A stretch of DNA of 56,186 nucleotides from Pelotomaculum sp. UBA3102 (GTDB taxonomy: Bacteria; Bacillota; Desulfotomaculia; Desulfotomaculales; Pelotomaculaceae), in the NCBI GenBank assembly GCA_002365865.1, contig DFAQ01000032.1, positions 1 to 56,186 of the forward strand, given 5' to 3'. Below are positions 17,470 to 24,430 of this stretch, piece after piece. Position 1 is the stretch's first letter; each line of letters starts with the position of its first letter. The notes beneath the pieces were generated by a model that had not been told where the DNA came from, ran no database searches, and saw nothing but the letters and a program-made list of their open reading frames with translations. A program made the position numbers and the translations under genes.

Positions 17470-18408
17470 TTATTCCAGTCTTTCTGCTATCCGGAGCTTG
17501 GCACTCCTTGCCCTGGGATTTTCCTCGAGTTCCGTTTCGCAAGGTAATAATGGCTTGGCAGTAATCAATCTAACTTCCTTTTTTCCGCCGCAGACACAAA
17601 CCGGCAGTTCCCTGGGGCAGGAACACGGCGCAGCCATCCGGCGCAACAGGTCCTTTACGACCCTATCCTCCAGGGAGTGAAAGGTAATGACGCAGATCCT
17701 GCCGCCCGGGCGCAGTACCCGTACTGCCGAGCAAATAGAGTCATTCAATATTTCAAGCTCCCGGTTTACCGCAATACGCAGGGCCTGAAAAGTGCGTTTG
17801 GCCGGGTGCGGTCCTTTACGTCTGGCCCCTGCGGGAATGGCCTTTTTTATAATTTCAACCAGCTGCCCGGTAGTTTCAATAGTCCGGCGCTCTCTTGCTT
17901 CCCCGATGAATTGCGCAATTCTGGACGCCCACCGTTCTTCCCCGTAATTTCTGATCATGGCGGCCAATTCTGCCACCGGAAGGTTATTGACTATCTCCCG
18001 GGCAGTTTTTCCGTGCTTCTGGTCCATTCTCATATCCAGCGGGGCGTCGTACTGGTAGCTGAACCCCCTGGCCGGGTTATCCAGTTGGTAGGAAGATACG
18101 CCCAGGTCAAATATAATTCCGTCCACTGACCTGATCCCCAGGCGTTTTAACACCTCCGGCAGCTGCGTAAAATTCTCCCGGACCAGTATCACCTTGTCCC
18201 TGAAAGGAGCCAGTCTTTTTCCCGCGGCGGCGATTGCCTCGCTGTCTTGATCCAGGGCCACCAACCGGCCGCCGGATCCCAGGCCTTTTAAAACGGCCTC
18301 ACTGTGCCCGCCGCCACCGAGAGTGCAGTCCACATATATGCCGTCAGGCATTATTTTGAGACCGTTCAGCACTTCTTCGACCATAACCGGCCGGTGGAAA
18401 AAAACCAT
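17470..18408 (-). CDS. rsmH: 16S rRNA (cytosine(1402)-N(4))-methyltransferase
   Basis: RsmH (MraW) methylates N4 of C1402 in 16S rRNA using S-adenosylmethionine. The 312-residue protein shows the N-terminal HRPVMVEEVL, the SAM motif DCTLGGGGHSEAVL, the FDLGVSSYQLD motif, RGFSYQYDAPLDMRMD and the C-terminal TFHSLEDRVVK. All are characteristic and the length is normal. It is the second gene of the dcw operon, after mraZ. Confidence 0.97.
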   Translation of the reverse strand: MVFFHRPVMVEEVLNGLKIMPDGIYVDCTLGGGGHSEAVLKGLGSGGRLVALDQDSEAIAAAGKRLAPFRDKVILVRENFTQLPEVLKRLGIRSVDGIIFDLGVSSYQLDNPARGFSYQYDAPLDMRMDQKHGKTAREIVNNLPVAELAAMIRNYGEERWASRIAQFIGEARERRTIETTGQLVEIIKKAIPAGARRKGPHPAKRTFQALRIAVNRELEILNDSICSAVRVLRPGGRICVITFHSLEDRVVKDLLRRMAAPCSCPRELPVCVCGGKKEVRLITAKPLLPCETELEENPRARSAKLRIAERLE

Positions 18409-18447
18409 TTCTTTTTACCACTTTCCTTGTCTGTTTAGGTGCTTCAG

Positions 18448-18885
18448 TTAAACGCCCAGGTCAAGGTCGACTATTTTTTCAGCTATTTCCTCATAAGCAG
18501 AGGCAGCCCGGGCACTGTACCGCTCCCACCGGTCTTTCGACCACACCTCAACCCGCGATGAAACACCGATAATCACCGCGTCTTTTTCCAACCCGGCATA
18601 CTCCCTTAAGCTACCGGGAATTAATATTCTTCCCTGTTTGTCGGCTTCACATTCAGCAGCTCCCGAGAAAAAAAAACGCACAAAGGCCCGGGCGTCAGCC
18701 CTGGTAAAGGGCAGGGACTTCAGCTTTTGTTCCAGCGCCTCCCATTCCGGGCGCGGGTAAACAAAAAGACATCCGTCAAGACCTTTCGTCACGACAAAAG
18801 AGTCCCCCAGGCCTTCGCGGAAGCGGGCAGGGATAAAGAGCCGGCCTTTCTTATCCAGGTTATGCTGGTATTCTCCCATAAACAC
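18448..18885 (-). CDS. mraZ: Transcriptional regulator MraZ
   Basis: MraZ is an AbrB-like DNA-binding protein that controls the dcw operon it heads. The protein has two SpoVT/AbrB-like halves: FMGEYQHNLDKKGRLFIPARFRE at the start and CEADKQGRILIPGSLREYAGL in the middle, the usual double motif. GTG at 18885 gives the standard N-terminus (Met-Phe-Met-Gly-Glu-Tyr), with GGAG nine bases upstream; the longer start at 18894 abuts that site. Three repeats matching a MraZ operator lie just upstream. Confidence 0.96.
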   Translation of the reverse strand: MFMGEYQHNLDKKGRLFIPARFREGLGDSFVVTKGLDGCLFVYPRPEWEALEQKLKSLPFTRADARAFVRFFFSGAAECEADKQGRILIPGSLREYAGLEKDAVIIGVSSRVEVWSKDRWERYSARAASAYEEIAEKIVDLDLGV

Positions 18886-18913
18886 GGCAGACAACTCCGT
18901 ACCGCGAACTATT

Positions 18914-18940
18914 CACCACTTTCCACCACTTATCACCACT
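18914..18940 (-). promoter_or_regulatory. MraZ operator: three AGTGGTG repeats at 10-bp spacing
   Basis: On the minus strand AGTGGTG occurs at 18934-18940, 18924-18930 and 18914-18920, exactly one helical turn apart. MraZ proteins are known to bind short G-rich direct repeats with this spacing before their own gene. The array ends 28 bases before the mraZ GTG, which fits autoregulation of the operon. Confidence 0.8.
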
Positions 18941-19010
18941 TATTCTAGATCCATAATCAAATCCCTTCTAAATTTGGTGCAAATTAAAAAAAAATTAAAT
19001 ACGATTTTAT

Positions 19011-19039
19011 TTGACGACATCAAATTTTTTTGATATGTT
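19011..19039 (+). promoter_or_regulatory. arsR promoter with embedded ArsR/SmtB operator
   Basis: TTGACG (19011-19016), a 17-base spacer and TATGTT (19034-19039) form a promoter. The spacer holds ATCAA-6-TTGAT at 19019-19034, the inverted repeat recognised by ArsR/SmtB repressors. The minus 10 box touches the first possible ATG, so the mRNA is probably leaderless. Confidence 0.75.
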
Positions 19040-19045
19040 ATGGGT

Positions 19046-19363
19046 ATGGATATGGATAGTGTTAAAATTGCCAAGGCATTGAGCGACCCGGTAAGATACA
19101 AGATTATGTTGTTGCTGTACCGCAGCGAGGAAACCTGTTGTGCCGGGAACAATGACAGCCAGGACCGTCCCGGCCTGTGCAATTGTGAATTAATGTCTAT
19201 CCTCGGCATGATTCAGTCCGGGGTTTCTTATCATATGAAAGAGTTAACCGGAGCCGGATTGGTTACAGAAGAACCACGCGGTAAATGGAAGTTTTATTGT
19301 GTTAACCAAAAAACACTAAAAGCATATATTAAACAGTTATGTCGGGATTTTGACCTGGAATAA
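19046..19363 (+). CDS. ArsR/SmtB family metalloregulator
   Basis: This is a winged-helix repressor of about 105 residues that should release DNA when it binds arsenite or a similar thiophilic ion. The recognition region reads GMIQSGVSYHMKELTGAGLV. Cys residues stand at the start of the alpha-3 region (LCNCEL), where ArsR proteins bind metalloid, and a further CC pair occurs near residue 30. Three in-frame ATGs exist (19040, 19046, 19052) and none has a ribosome site. The one at 19046 matches the expected transcription start of the promoter, which suggests leaderless translation. It is followed by the DUF2703 gene in the same operon. Confidence 0.88.
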   Translation: MDMDSVKIAKALSDPVRYKIMLLLYRSEETCCAGNNDSQDRPGLCNCELMSILGMIQSGVSYHMKELTGAGLVTEEPRGKWKFYCVNQKTLKAYIKQLCRDFDLE

Positions 19364-19386
19364 ATTCCACCTGGGGAGGGCTTACT

Positions 19387-19989
19387 TTGGAAAACAATAA
19401 CGTTAAAAACGGGTGCGGCTGTATCAATACTGATGATAACAATACCTCCTGCTGTCCCACCGGTTTCTCTTGCTGCACCCCGGAGGAACCGGCCAAACAA
19501 CCGCGCCGGTTAGAGATTGAATTTTTGTACCTCGACTTAAGCCTCTGCCAACGCTGCCGGGAAACTGAAAGCACCCTGGCAGAGGCCGTTGCGGAGGTCG
19601 CCCGCGTACTTGAAGCCGCCGGCATTCAGGTAACGGTCCGCAACATCCACGTACAAACCGAAGAACAGGCCCGCGAACTGGGGCTGGTAAGTTCTCCTAC
19701 CATTCGCATCAACGGCGAAGATATTCAGTTGGATGCAAGAGAAAGCCTGTGTGAGTCCTGCGGCGATCTCTGCGGTACGGATGTCGACTGCCGGGTCTGG
19801 GCGTACCAAGGGCAGGAATACACCGTTCCACCCAAAGCCATGATTATCGAGGCAATCCTTAAAGAGGTTTATGGAGGGGGCAGTAATGATAAAAAACCTT
19901 CGGCTTCCCGCCGGACCCAGGATATCCCTGATAATTTAAAGCGGTTTTTTGCCGCTAAACGAAATAAGGAAAAAAATAATGAAAAATAA
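19387..19989 (+). CDS. DUF2703 thioredoxin-like cysteine-rich protein
   Basis: The 200-residue protein has a Cys-rich N-terminus (GCGC, SCC, SCC within the first 35 residues). A DUF2703 domain follows, with thioredoxin-like order: LYLDLSLCQRC near the strand-helix junction, SSPTIRINGEDIQ as the cis-Pro-like region, and a second Cys group ESCGDLCGTDVDC. The C-terminal 30 residues are charged and probably disordered. The start is TTG at 19387 after GGGGAGGG, 23 bases behind arsR. Such proteins often travel with ArsR regulators and arsenic genes. A metalloid-thiol role is likely but unproven. Confidence 0.85.
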   Translation: MENNNVKNGCGCINTDDNNTSCCPTGFSCCTPEEPAKQPRRLEIEFLYLDLSLCQRCRETESTLAEAVAEVARVLEAAGIQVTVRNIHVQTEEQARELGLVSSPTIRINGEDIQLDARESLCESCGDLCGTDVDCRVWAYQGQEYTVPPKAMIIEAILKEVYGGGSNDKKPSASRRTQDIPDNLKRFFAAKRNKEKNNEK

Positions 19990-20014
19990 ATTCGCCCTGC
20001 GGGCGACTCTCATA

Positions 20015-20098
20015 ACCTTGGTATTGAAGCTCGCTCGCTCAGAGAGCTTCAATACCAAGGTATTTTACCATAGCATCAAAAAGTATACTTTACCTATA
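20015..20098. repeat. Dispersed hairpin element, copy 2
   Basis: Complete hairpin: ACCTTGGTATTGAAGCTC (20015-20032) pairs perfectly with GAGCTTCAATACCAAGGT (20044-20061). The tail keeps the CATCAAAAAGTATACTTT end seen in copy 1 but lacks the middle part. The loop (GCTCGCTCAGA) is the reverse complement of the loop in copy 1, so the loop is inverted relative to the tail. It lies between two convergent genes, just after the DUF2703 stop. Confidence 0.85.
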
Positions 20099-20142
20099 CA
20101 AAAATAAGAACGGCACGAGTCAACCCGATGGTTGACCCGTGC
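20098..20142 (-). terminator. Terminator between convergent genes
   Basis: GCACGAGTCAACC and GGTTGACCCGTGC (20113-20142) pair with one mismatch around a four-base loop. On the minus strand the hairpin is followed by CGTTCTTATTTTTG, so it ends the small membrane-protein gene. It may also stop plus-strand transcription from the arsR operon. Confidence 0.75.
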
Positions 20143-20148
20143 TCGTAA

Positions 20149-20457
20149 TTATAAATATTTGTCAAGCCGGTTGATTTTTTTCCCTTGCGCCTCAACCGGC
20201 TTAACTTCTCCTGGATCTGGTCTTTTATTTTTGTTGATAAAAACCTTTAAATCTATAATATATTCATCAGGTATATTATCTCCCCCGGGTAATTTAACTA
20301 TAACCGCCTTTTGGCCGCCTGCGGCACCGGTTTCTCCCGACACACTTAACTTCTCTTTATCGACCGGGTCTGCCCGGCCGGGCCTGGTGGAGAAAACGAG
20401 AGCCGTCAAAAACAAGGCCATTGACACCAGAGCCAGGCCGATACCTGCATAATCCAT
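20149..20457 (-). CDS. Small membrane-anchored hypothetical protein
   Basis: No family is recognised. The 102-residue protein has one N-terminal membrane helix (about residues 5-24), then a polar, Lys/Asp/Pro-rich part containing KAVIVKLPGGDNIPDEYIIDLKVF, likely outside the membrane. ATG at 20457 is chosen because GGAGGAGG lies six bases before it; a TTG two codons upstream abuts that site. It is monocistronic, with a terminator after it. Confidence 0.7.
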   Translation of the reverse strand: MDYAGIGLALVSMALFLTALVFSTRPGRADPVDKEKLSVSGETGAAGGQKAVIVKLPGGDNIPDEYIIDLKVFINKNKRPDPGEVKPVEAQGKKINRLDKYL

Positions 20458-20619
20458 ACCCAACCTCCTCCAAAAGCCCCTCTTTATTGCCTTAACCGCA
20501 CCGGCTTTTATGAAGGATTCGCGAAATGCACTCCTATCCCCTTCCCAATATATAAAAAAAATTACATTAAATTACATATTAAATTCTCTGCCCATAATCC
20601 CCGGTAGTTCACCAAACGG

Positions 20620-21432
20620 TTAAAAACTTGAAATTTTAATAAAACTCCTTTTTCTTCCGTCAAACCGGGCAATTTCTTTATAACCCGCTCTTTCGATCAG
20701 CTTCAGCGCCTCGACGAATCCCTCCCCCACCTGTTCCGGACGGTGGGCATCCGAACCCAGGGTGACAGGAAGGCCGTGATTGAAAAAAATTTCCAGCAGT
20801 TCCGGCGCGGGATAGATTTCCTTTGCCGGGTACCTCAGACCGGCCGTATTCACCTCCACGCAGACACCGGCCTTTTTGAAAGCCCGGGCCGTAGCCTCAT
20901 AAAGCGGCTTTAAAGACCGCGCCGGGCGGAAGTTAAATTTCTTAACCAAATCCGGGTGGGCCATGACATCAAACCAACCGGAAAGGGCGGCCTGCTGCAG
21001 CAAGGTAAAATACCGCTCGTAAACCCGGTCGATATTTCTTTTATGGTATTGCTCCATCTCGGCGGGATTATCGAAACCCCACCCGTCGATAAAATGAACC
21101 GCACCGGTTACATAATCAAAGGGAATGGAAGACAGGAGTGAGGAAAGTTTTTCCCCGCAAGACGGGACGTAATCGGCTTCTATGCCCAGCTTGACGCGAA
21201 CCGGCGCGTTTTCCGCACAGCTGCGAATCATCTCCGCGTAACGCGGAAGCTCAGCTTCCTTCATAGCATATCCGGGAATATTTTCTCCCGGCGGCAAAAA
21301 ATACAGGGGCAGGTGGTCGCTGAAACCGATTTCGTAAATTCCTTTCCGGGCGGCCTCTTCCAGGTATTCCCCGACCTTTCCTGCTGCATGCCCGCAGAGC
21401 CCGGTATGCAGGTGATAATCAACCGGAAACAT
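20620..21432 (-). CDS. PHP-domain phosphatase, histidinol-phosphatase type
   Basis: The 270-residue PHP protein has the metal-binding motifs of the family: DYHLHTGLCGHA (HxH) at the N-terminus, GFSDHLPL, a central Glu/His region (GIEADYVP, GAVHF), MAHPDL and C-terminal LGSDAHRPEQVG. Proteins of this length and motif order are usually HisK/HisJ-type histidinol phosphatases, which act in histidine synthesis, but other phosphoesters are possible. ATG at 21432 is chosen; the GTG at 21450 would overlap the upstream gene and has no ribosome site. It follows the MetE-like gene with a seven-base gap, so they are probably co-transcribed. Confidence 0.85.
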   Translation of the reverse strand: MFPVDYHLHTGLCGHAAGKVGEYLEEAARKGIYEIGFSDHLPLYFLPPGENIPGYAMKEAELPRYAEMIRSCAENAPVRVKLGIEADYVPSCGEKLSSLLSSIPFDYVTGAVHFIDGWGFDNPAEMEQYHKRNIDRVYERYFTLLQQAALSGWFDVMAHPDLVKKFNFRPARSLKPLYEATARAFKKAGVCVEVNTAGLRYPAKEIYPAPELLEIFFNHGLPVTLGSDAHRPEQVGEGFVEALKLIERAGYKEIARFDGRKRSFIKISSF

Positions 21433-21439
21433 ACCCTGC

Positions 21440-22513
21440 TTACCTTTCACGGGAACGAAGCTTTTCAGATACCGCGGCCGTCAGCCGGTAAATCTTTTCC
21501 GCCGTGATATGGTCGAGTAAGCCCGCACCGCACGCCGGGGTAATCAGGCATTGTTTAAAGAGGATCTCCGCGGAAATGCCGCGCTCTTGCAACCCGGACC
21601 ACTCCCCGGCCAGAATTTCCAGCAGCGAATCCTCGTCCTCCTCCATGACCCGCCCGTTTGAAGTAGGTACAATACCCCAGGCCAGGGAACCACCCCGCGC
21701 AAAAAAATCTTTTAAAGAAGAGGTGAAAGGAATAATCGAGCTAAAATAATTATAGGCGTCGAAACTGACCACTTCTAACTTCAATTCAAAAAGAATCGAC
21801 CAATCTATAGCATCGCAGCAATGCGCCCCGGCCAGAGCTCCCGCTCCGCGCACGCCGGCAAAGACGGCTTCCAGGTCCTCCTTGATCATTTCCCTGGTCA
21901 CGGTGACATAGCTGGAATGCCCGTAAACGCCGATCGCGGGATCGTCCACAAAAATCAGCACAGGCAGGCCGAACCTTTTCAACTCCCCCGCCTGCCAGAC
22001 AGCATGCATGGCCAGAGTCTTAACGATCAAGTCCCGCAACTGGTCGTTATAATAGGCAAAGCGCCCCTGCTCGTCCTTGACCTGGAAGGCCACGGAAAGC
22101 GGCCCTACCACCTGACCCTTGACAAGCGAGGCATTTCCGGTTCCTTGTTCCAGATCTTCCATAAACGCGTAGAACCCGACCGCCGCATCCTTTGGAAAAG
22201 CAAATTCCTTCAAGGCCGCCTTATCGCCCCCCTCACAGGCCAAGTAAGTGGTATAAAAGACAGTCAAACGGTCGGCCCAGGCGGGGTTTTGTGTATCGAA
22301 ATAAATTTTATCCCCGTCGTCGACCAGCAGGCCGGTTTTTACCAGCGGACGCAAGTACTGGTTGACAAAGTGTTCCTTCCTGCCCCGGGAAGGCAGCTGG
22401 GGCCAATGAGGGGCGCCGGGAAGATATTTTTTAATCAGGCGCAGGGCGTCTTGCGGAGCGGTAAAAGGCATACTGCCTATTCCCGTAGCCAGCCCTTCGG
22501 GTTTAAAACTCAT
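21440..22513 (-). CDS. MetE-core-like (cobalamin-independent methionine synthase family) protein
   Basis: This 357-residue protein looks like the zinc-bearing catalytic half of MetE (UROD/MetE fold) without the N-terminal half. It begins GLATGIGSMPF, has FVDDPAIGVYG in the middle, the metal-ligand motif GAHCCDAIDW (His-x-Cys) and a C-terminal PACGAG Cys. Core-type MetE proteins in anaerobes may take methyl groups from corrinoid proteins rather than from folate, so the donor here is uncertain. ATG at 22513 is used; TTG one codon earlier is nearer to AAAAGGAG. It sits between fur and the PHP gene. Confidence 0.78.
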   Translation of the reverse strand: MSFKPEGLATGIGSMPFTAPQDALRLIKKYLPGAPHWPQLPSRGRKEHFVNQYLRPLVKTGLLVDDGDKIYFDTQNPAWADRLTVFYTTYLACEGGDKAALKEFAFPKDAAVGFYAFMEDLEQGTGNASLVKGQVVGPLSVAFQVKDEQGRFAYYNDQLRDLIVKTLAMHAVWQAGELKRFGLPVLIFVDDPAIGVYGHSSYVTVTREMIKEDLEAVFAGVRGAGALAGAHCCDAIDWSILFELKLEVVSFDAYNYFSSIIPFTSSLKDFFARGGSLAWGIVPTSNGRVMEEDEDSLLEILAGEWSGLQERGISAEILFKQCLITPACGAGLLDHITAEKIYRLTAAVSEKLRSRER

Positions 22514-22542
22514 CAAACCAAAACTCCTTTTCAACATTATAT

Positions 22543-22992
22543 TCAATAACTTGCCAGGCACTTATTACAGATACCAAAAATTTTAAGCTGGTGGTCCGTT
22601 ATGGTAAATTTGTGTTTTTTGCCGATGCGGCTTTCCAAATCCTCCGTCAGGTCGTCATCTACTTCGTTGATACAGCCGCATTTGGTGCAAATAAAATGGT
22701 AATGGTGATGGTTTTTCCCCACCTCCACTCCGAACTCATAACGCTTGCGCCCGTCTCCGAAGTCAATGGCGTTGATTATGTCAAGTTCCTGAAAAAGTTC
22801 CAGCGCCCTGTAGACCGTGGCCAGTCCCATATCCGGGGCTTTTTGCTTAACCAGGTTATACAGCTCTTCGGCACTCAGGTGTTTGTCGTTATTCTCGAGC
22901 AGGGCTTTCAAGATCAGTTCCCGTCGCGTTGTAAACTTAAATTCCCGCGCCCTGAGTTTTTCCTCAACACCCGACAAAACATCTTTCATCAT
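22543..22992 (-). CDS. fur: Fur family metal-dependent repressor
   Basis: The 149-residue Fur-type regulator has an N-terminal winged helix (FTTRRELILKALLENNDKHLSAEEL, then GLATVYRALELF). The dimer/metal domain has the NHHHYHFICTKCGCINEV site, with a CxxC pair, and a second GICNKC pair at the C-terminus that would hold structural zinc. HHHYHF fits Fur or Zur/PerR equally. A Fur-box-like sequence upstream of feoAB in this window supports iron sensing. The ribosome site is weak. Confidence 0.88.
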   Translation of the reverse strand: MMKDVLSGVEEKLRAREFKFTTRRELILKALLENNDKHLSAEELYNLVKQKAPDMGLATVYRALELFQELDIINAIDFGDGRKRYEFGVEVGKNHHHYHFICTKCGCINEVDDDLTEDLESRIGKKHKFTITDHQLKIFGICNKCLASY

Positions 22993-23038
22993 ACCACCAC
23001 CACAACCATACTTTCCAGAAGCACAATAAGCACGTTAT

Positions 23039-24256
23039 TTACCGGTAATACTTTAATTTATACCTCTCCCACCGCTTACGCCTGGCCCTGTTGCTGCGGA
23101 TAACAGACTGGGTTATCAACAACCCGAACGCCAGCAGCAGCCACGGCCACCACTGAGCCAGCATACTTCTCTCCACTCTCCGCTGGGCCAGCAGATCAAC
23201 CCGGCCCACTTCGCGACTGCCCAGAAAGAAAGTCATCTCACCTAATTTTTCGCCGGGAAAAACCGGTGCGGTAATATTTTCTTTTAAAGTAACCTTACGA
23301 ATGATCTCATCCTGCATTTTTCCGGCAACCAAATTATATGACAGGGAACGGCCCGTCTGAACCGGTACGGTGTCTGTATCGCCGAACCTGACCGGTACGT
23401 TCGCCACAAACCTGCCGGCCTGCGTCAGGGTAACGGGAACATAGTTATCAAAGCCATAGTCCAAAAGCTGCTCCGTGTCCGTCCAGATATTAACCCCCGT
23501 GCTTTTCAACACCACCGCTATTAATTCCCTTTCCTGCCTGAAGGCTGCTGCCACCAGGCACTGCCCGGCATCGTCAGTATAACCGGTTTTTATCCCGGTG
23601 GCACCATCATACCGCCATAAAAGCCGGTTATGATTCTGGAGATAAGTTTGTGCGCCGGGAACCTCGCGCTCTATGTTCTTAACTTTAGTTGAGACTATTT
23701 CCCTGAATTTACGGTTTTGCATGGCATAGCGGGAAATAAGCGCCAGATCGTAAGCAGTGGTATAATGGTCAGGATCAGGTAAACCGTTAGGATTGCTGAA
23801 GTGGGTGTTCGAGGCCCCGATATCTTCAGCTTTATCATTCATCATACGCACAAAACCCTCTACCGAACCTCCTATATGACAGGCCACGGCAACGGCCACA
23901 TCGTTGCCTGAGTTCAACATAAGCGCATACAACAGGTCTTCCAGGGAAATCCTTTCTCCTTCCTGCAACCCGAGGGCCGACCCTTCTATATTGCAGGCAC
24001 ATTCCGATACGGTTACCACGTCATCCGTAGCTCCCCTTTCCAGGGCGATAACGGCCGTAAGGATTTTCGTGGTACTGGCCGGGTACATTTGGCGGTGCGG
24101 GGTTTTTTCAAAAAGCATCTGCCCGGTTTTACCGTCAATAAGCACCGCAGTCTCTCCTGTAATTTCCGCCGGTGCAGCGTCTGAAAAAGACGCCGGGACC
24201 AAAGACAATATTAATATTGTTGCCAGTATTACAAGTATCACTTGGTTCTTTATCAT
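23039..24256 (-). CDS. dacF: D-alanyl-D-alanine carboxypeptidase, DacF/PBP5 type
   Basis: The 405-residue S11 serine peptidase trims the terminal D-Ala from peptidoglycan stem peptides outside the membrane. It has a signal peptide (about 1-27) and the active-site triad STTK, SGN and KTG (GIKTGYT). A PBP5 C-terminal domain follows, and at the extreme end there is a membrane helix (WPWLLLAFGLLI) with a basic tail. The terminal transmembrane anchor fits DacF of sporulating bacteria. ATG at 24256 is preceded by GGTGGAG. Confidence 0.92.
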   Translation of the reverse strand: MIKNQVILVILATILILSLVPASFSDAAPAEITGETAVLIDGKTGQMLFEKTPHRQMYPASTTKILTAVIALERGATDDVVTVSECACNIEGSALGLQEGERISLEDLLYALMLNSGNDVAVAVACHIGGSVEGFVRMMNDKAEDIGASNTHFSNPNGLPDPDHYTTAYDLALISRYAMQNRKFREIVSTKVKNIEREVPGAQTYLQNHNRLLWRYDGATGIKTGYTDDAGQCLVAAAFRQERELIAVVLKSTGVNIWTDTEQLLDYGFDNYVPVTLTQAGRFVANVPVRFGDTDTVPVQTGRSLSYNLVAGKMQDEIIRKVTLKENITAPVFPGEKLGEMTFFLGSREVGRVDLLAQRRVERSMLAQWWPWLLLAFGLLITQSVIRSNRARRKRWERYKLKYYR

Positions 24257-24316
24257 TACTCCACCAGAAAAGAAATAATATCTTAATACTACAGCGTAAT
24301 GTAAAGGTTAGCGGAG

Positions 24317-24416
24317 CCATGGGGACGGTTCGAGCGTCCCCGAAGCACAGCGAAGGGCCGGAGGGAAGACGATGGAACCGTCCCCATGGCGTAGCGTGGT
24401 CCCCATGGCGTAGCGT
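24317..24416. repeat. REP-like palindromic repeat (ACCGTCCCC family)
   Basis: CCATGGGGACGGTTC (24317-24331) is matched by its inverse GAACCGTCCCCATGG (24375-24389), with a smaller hairpin GGGGACG/CGTCCCC inside. An 18-base unit GTCCCCATGGCGTAGCGT is repeated in tandem at 24380-24397 and 24399-24416. It lies between dacF and feoB. Sequences of the GGGGACGGTTC kind are common extragenic repeats in anaerobic Firmicutes. Confidence 0.8.
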
Positions 24417-24430
24417 AAATCAGCCGGAAC

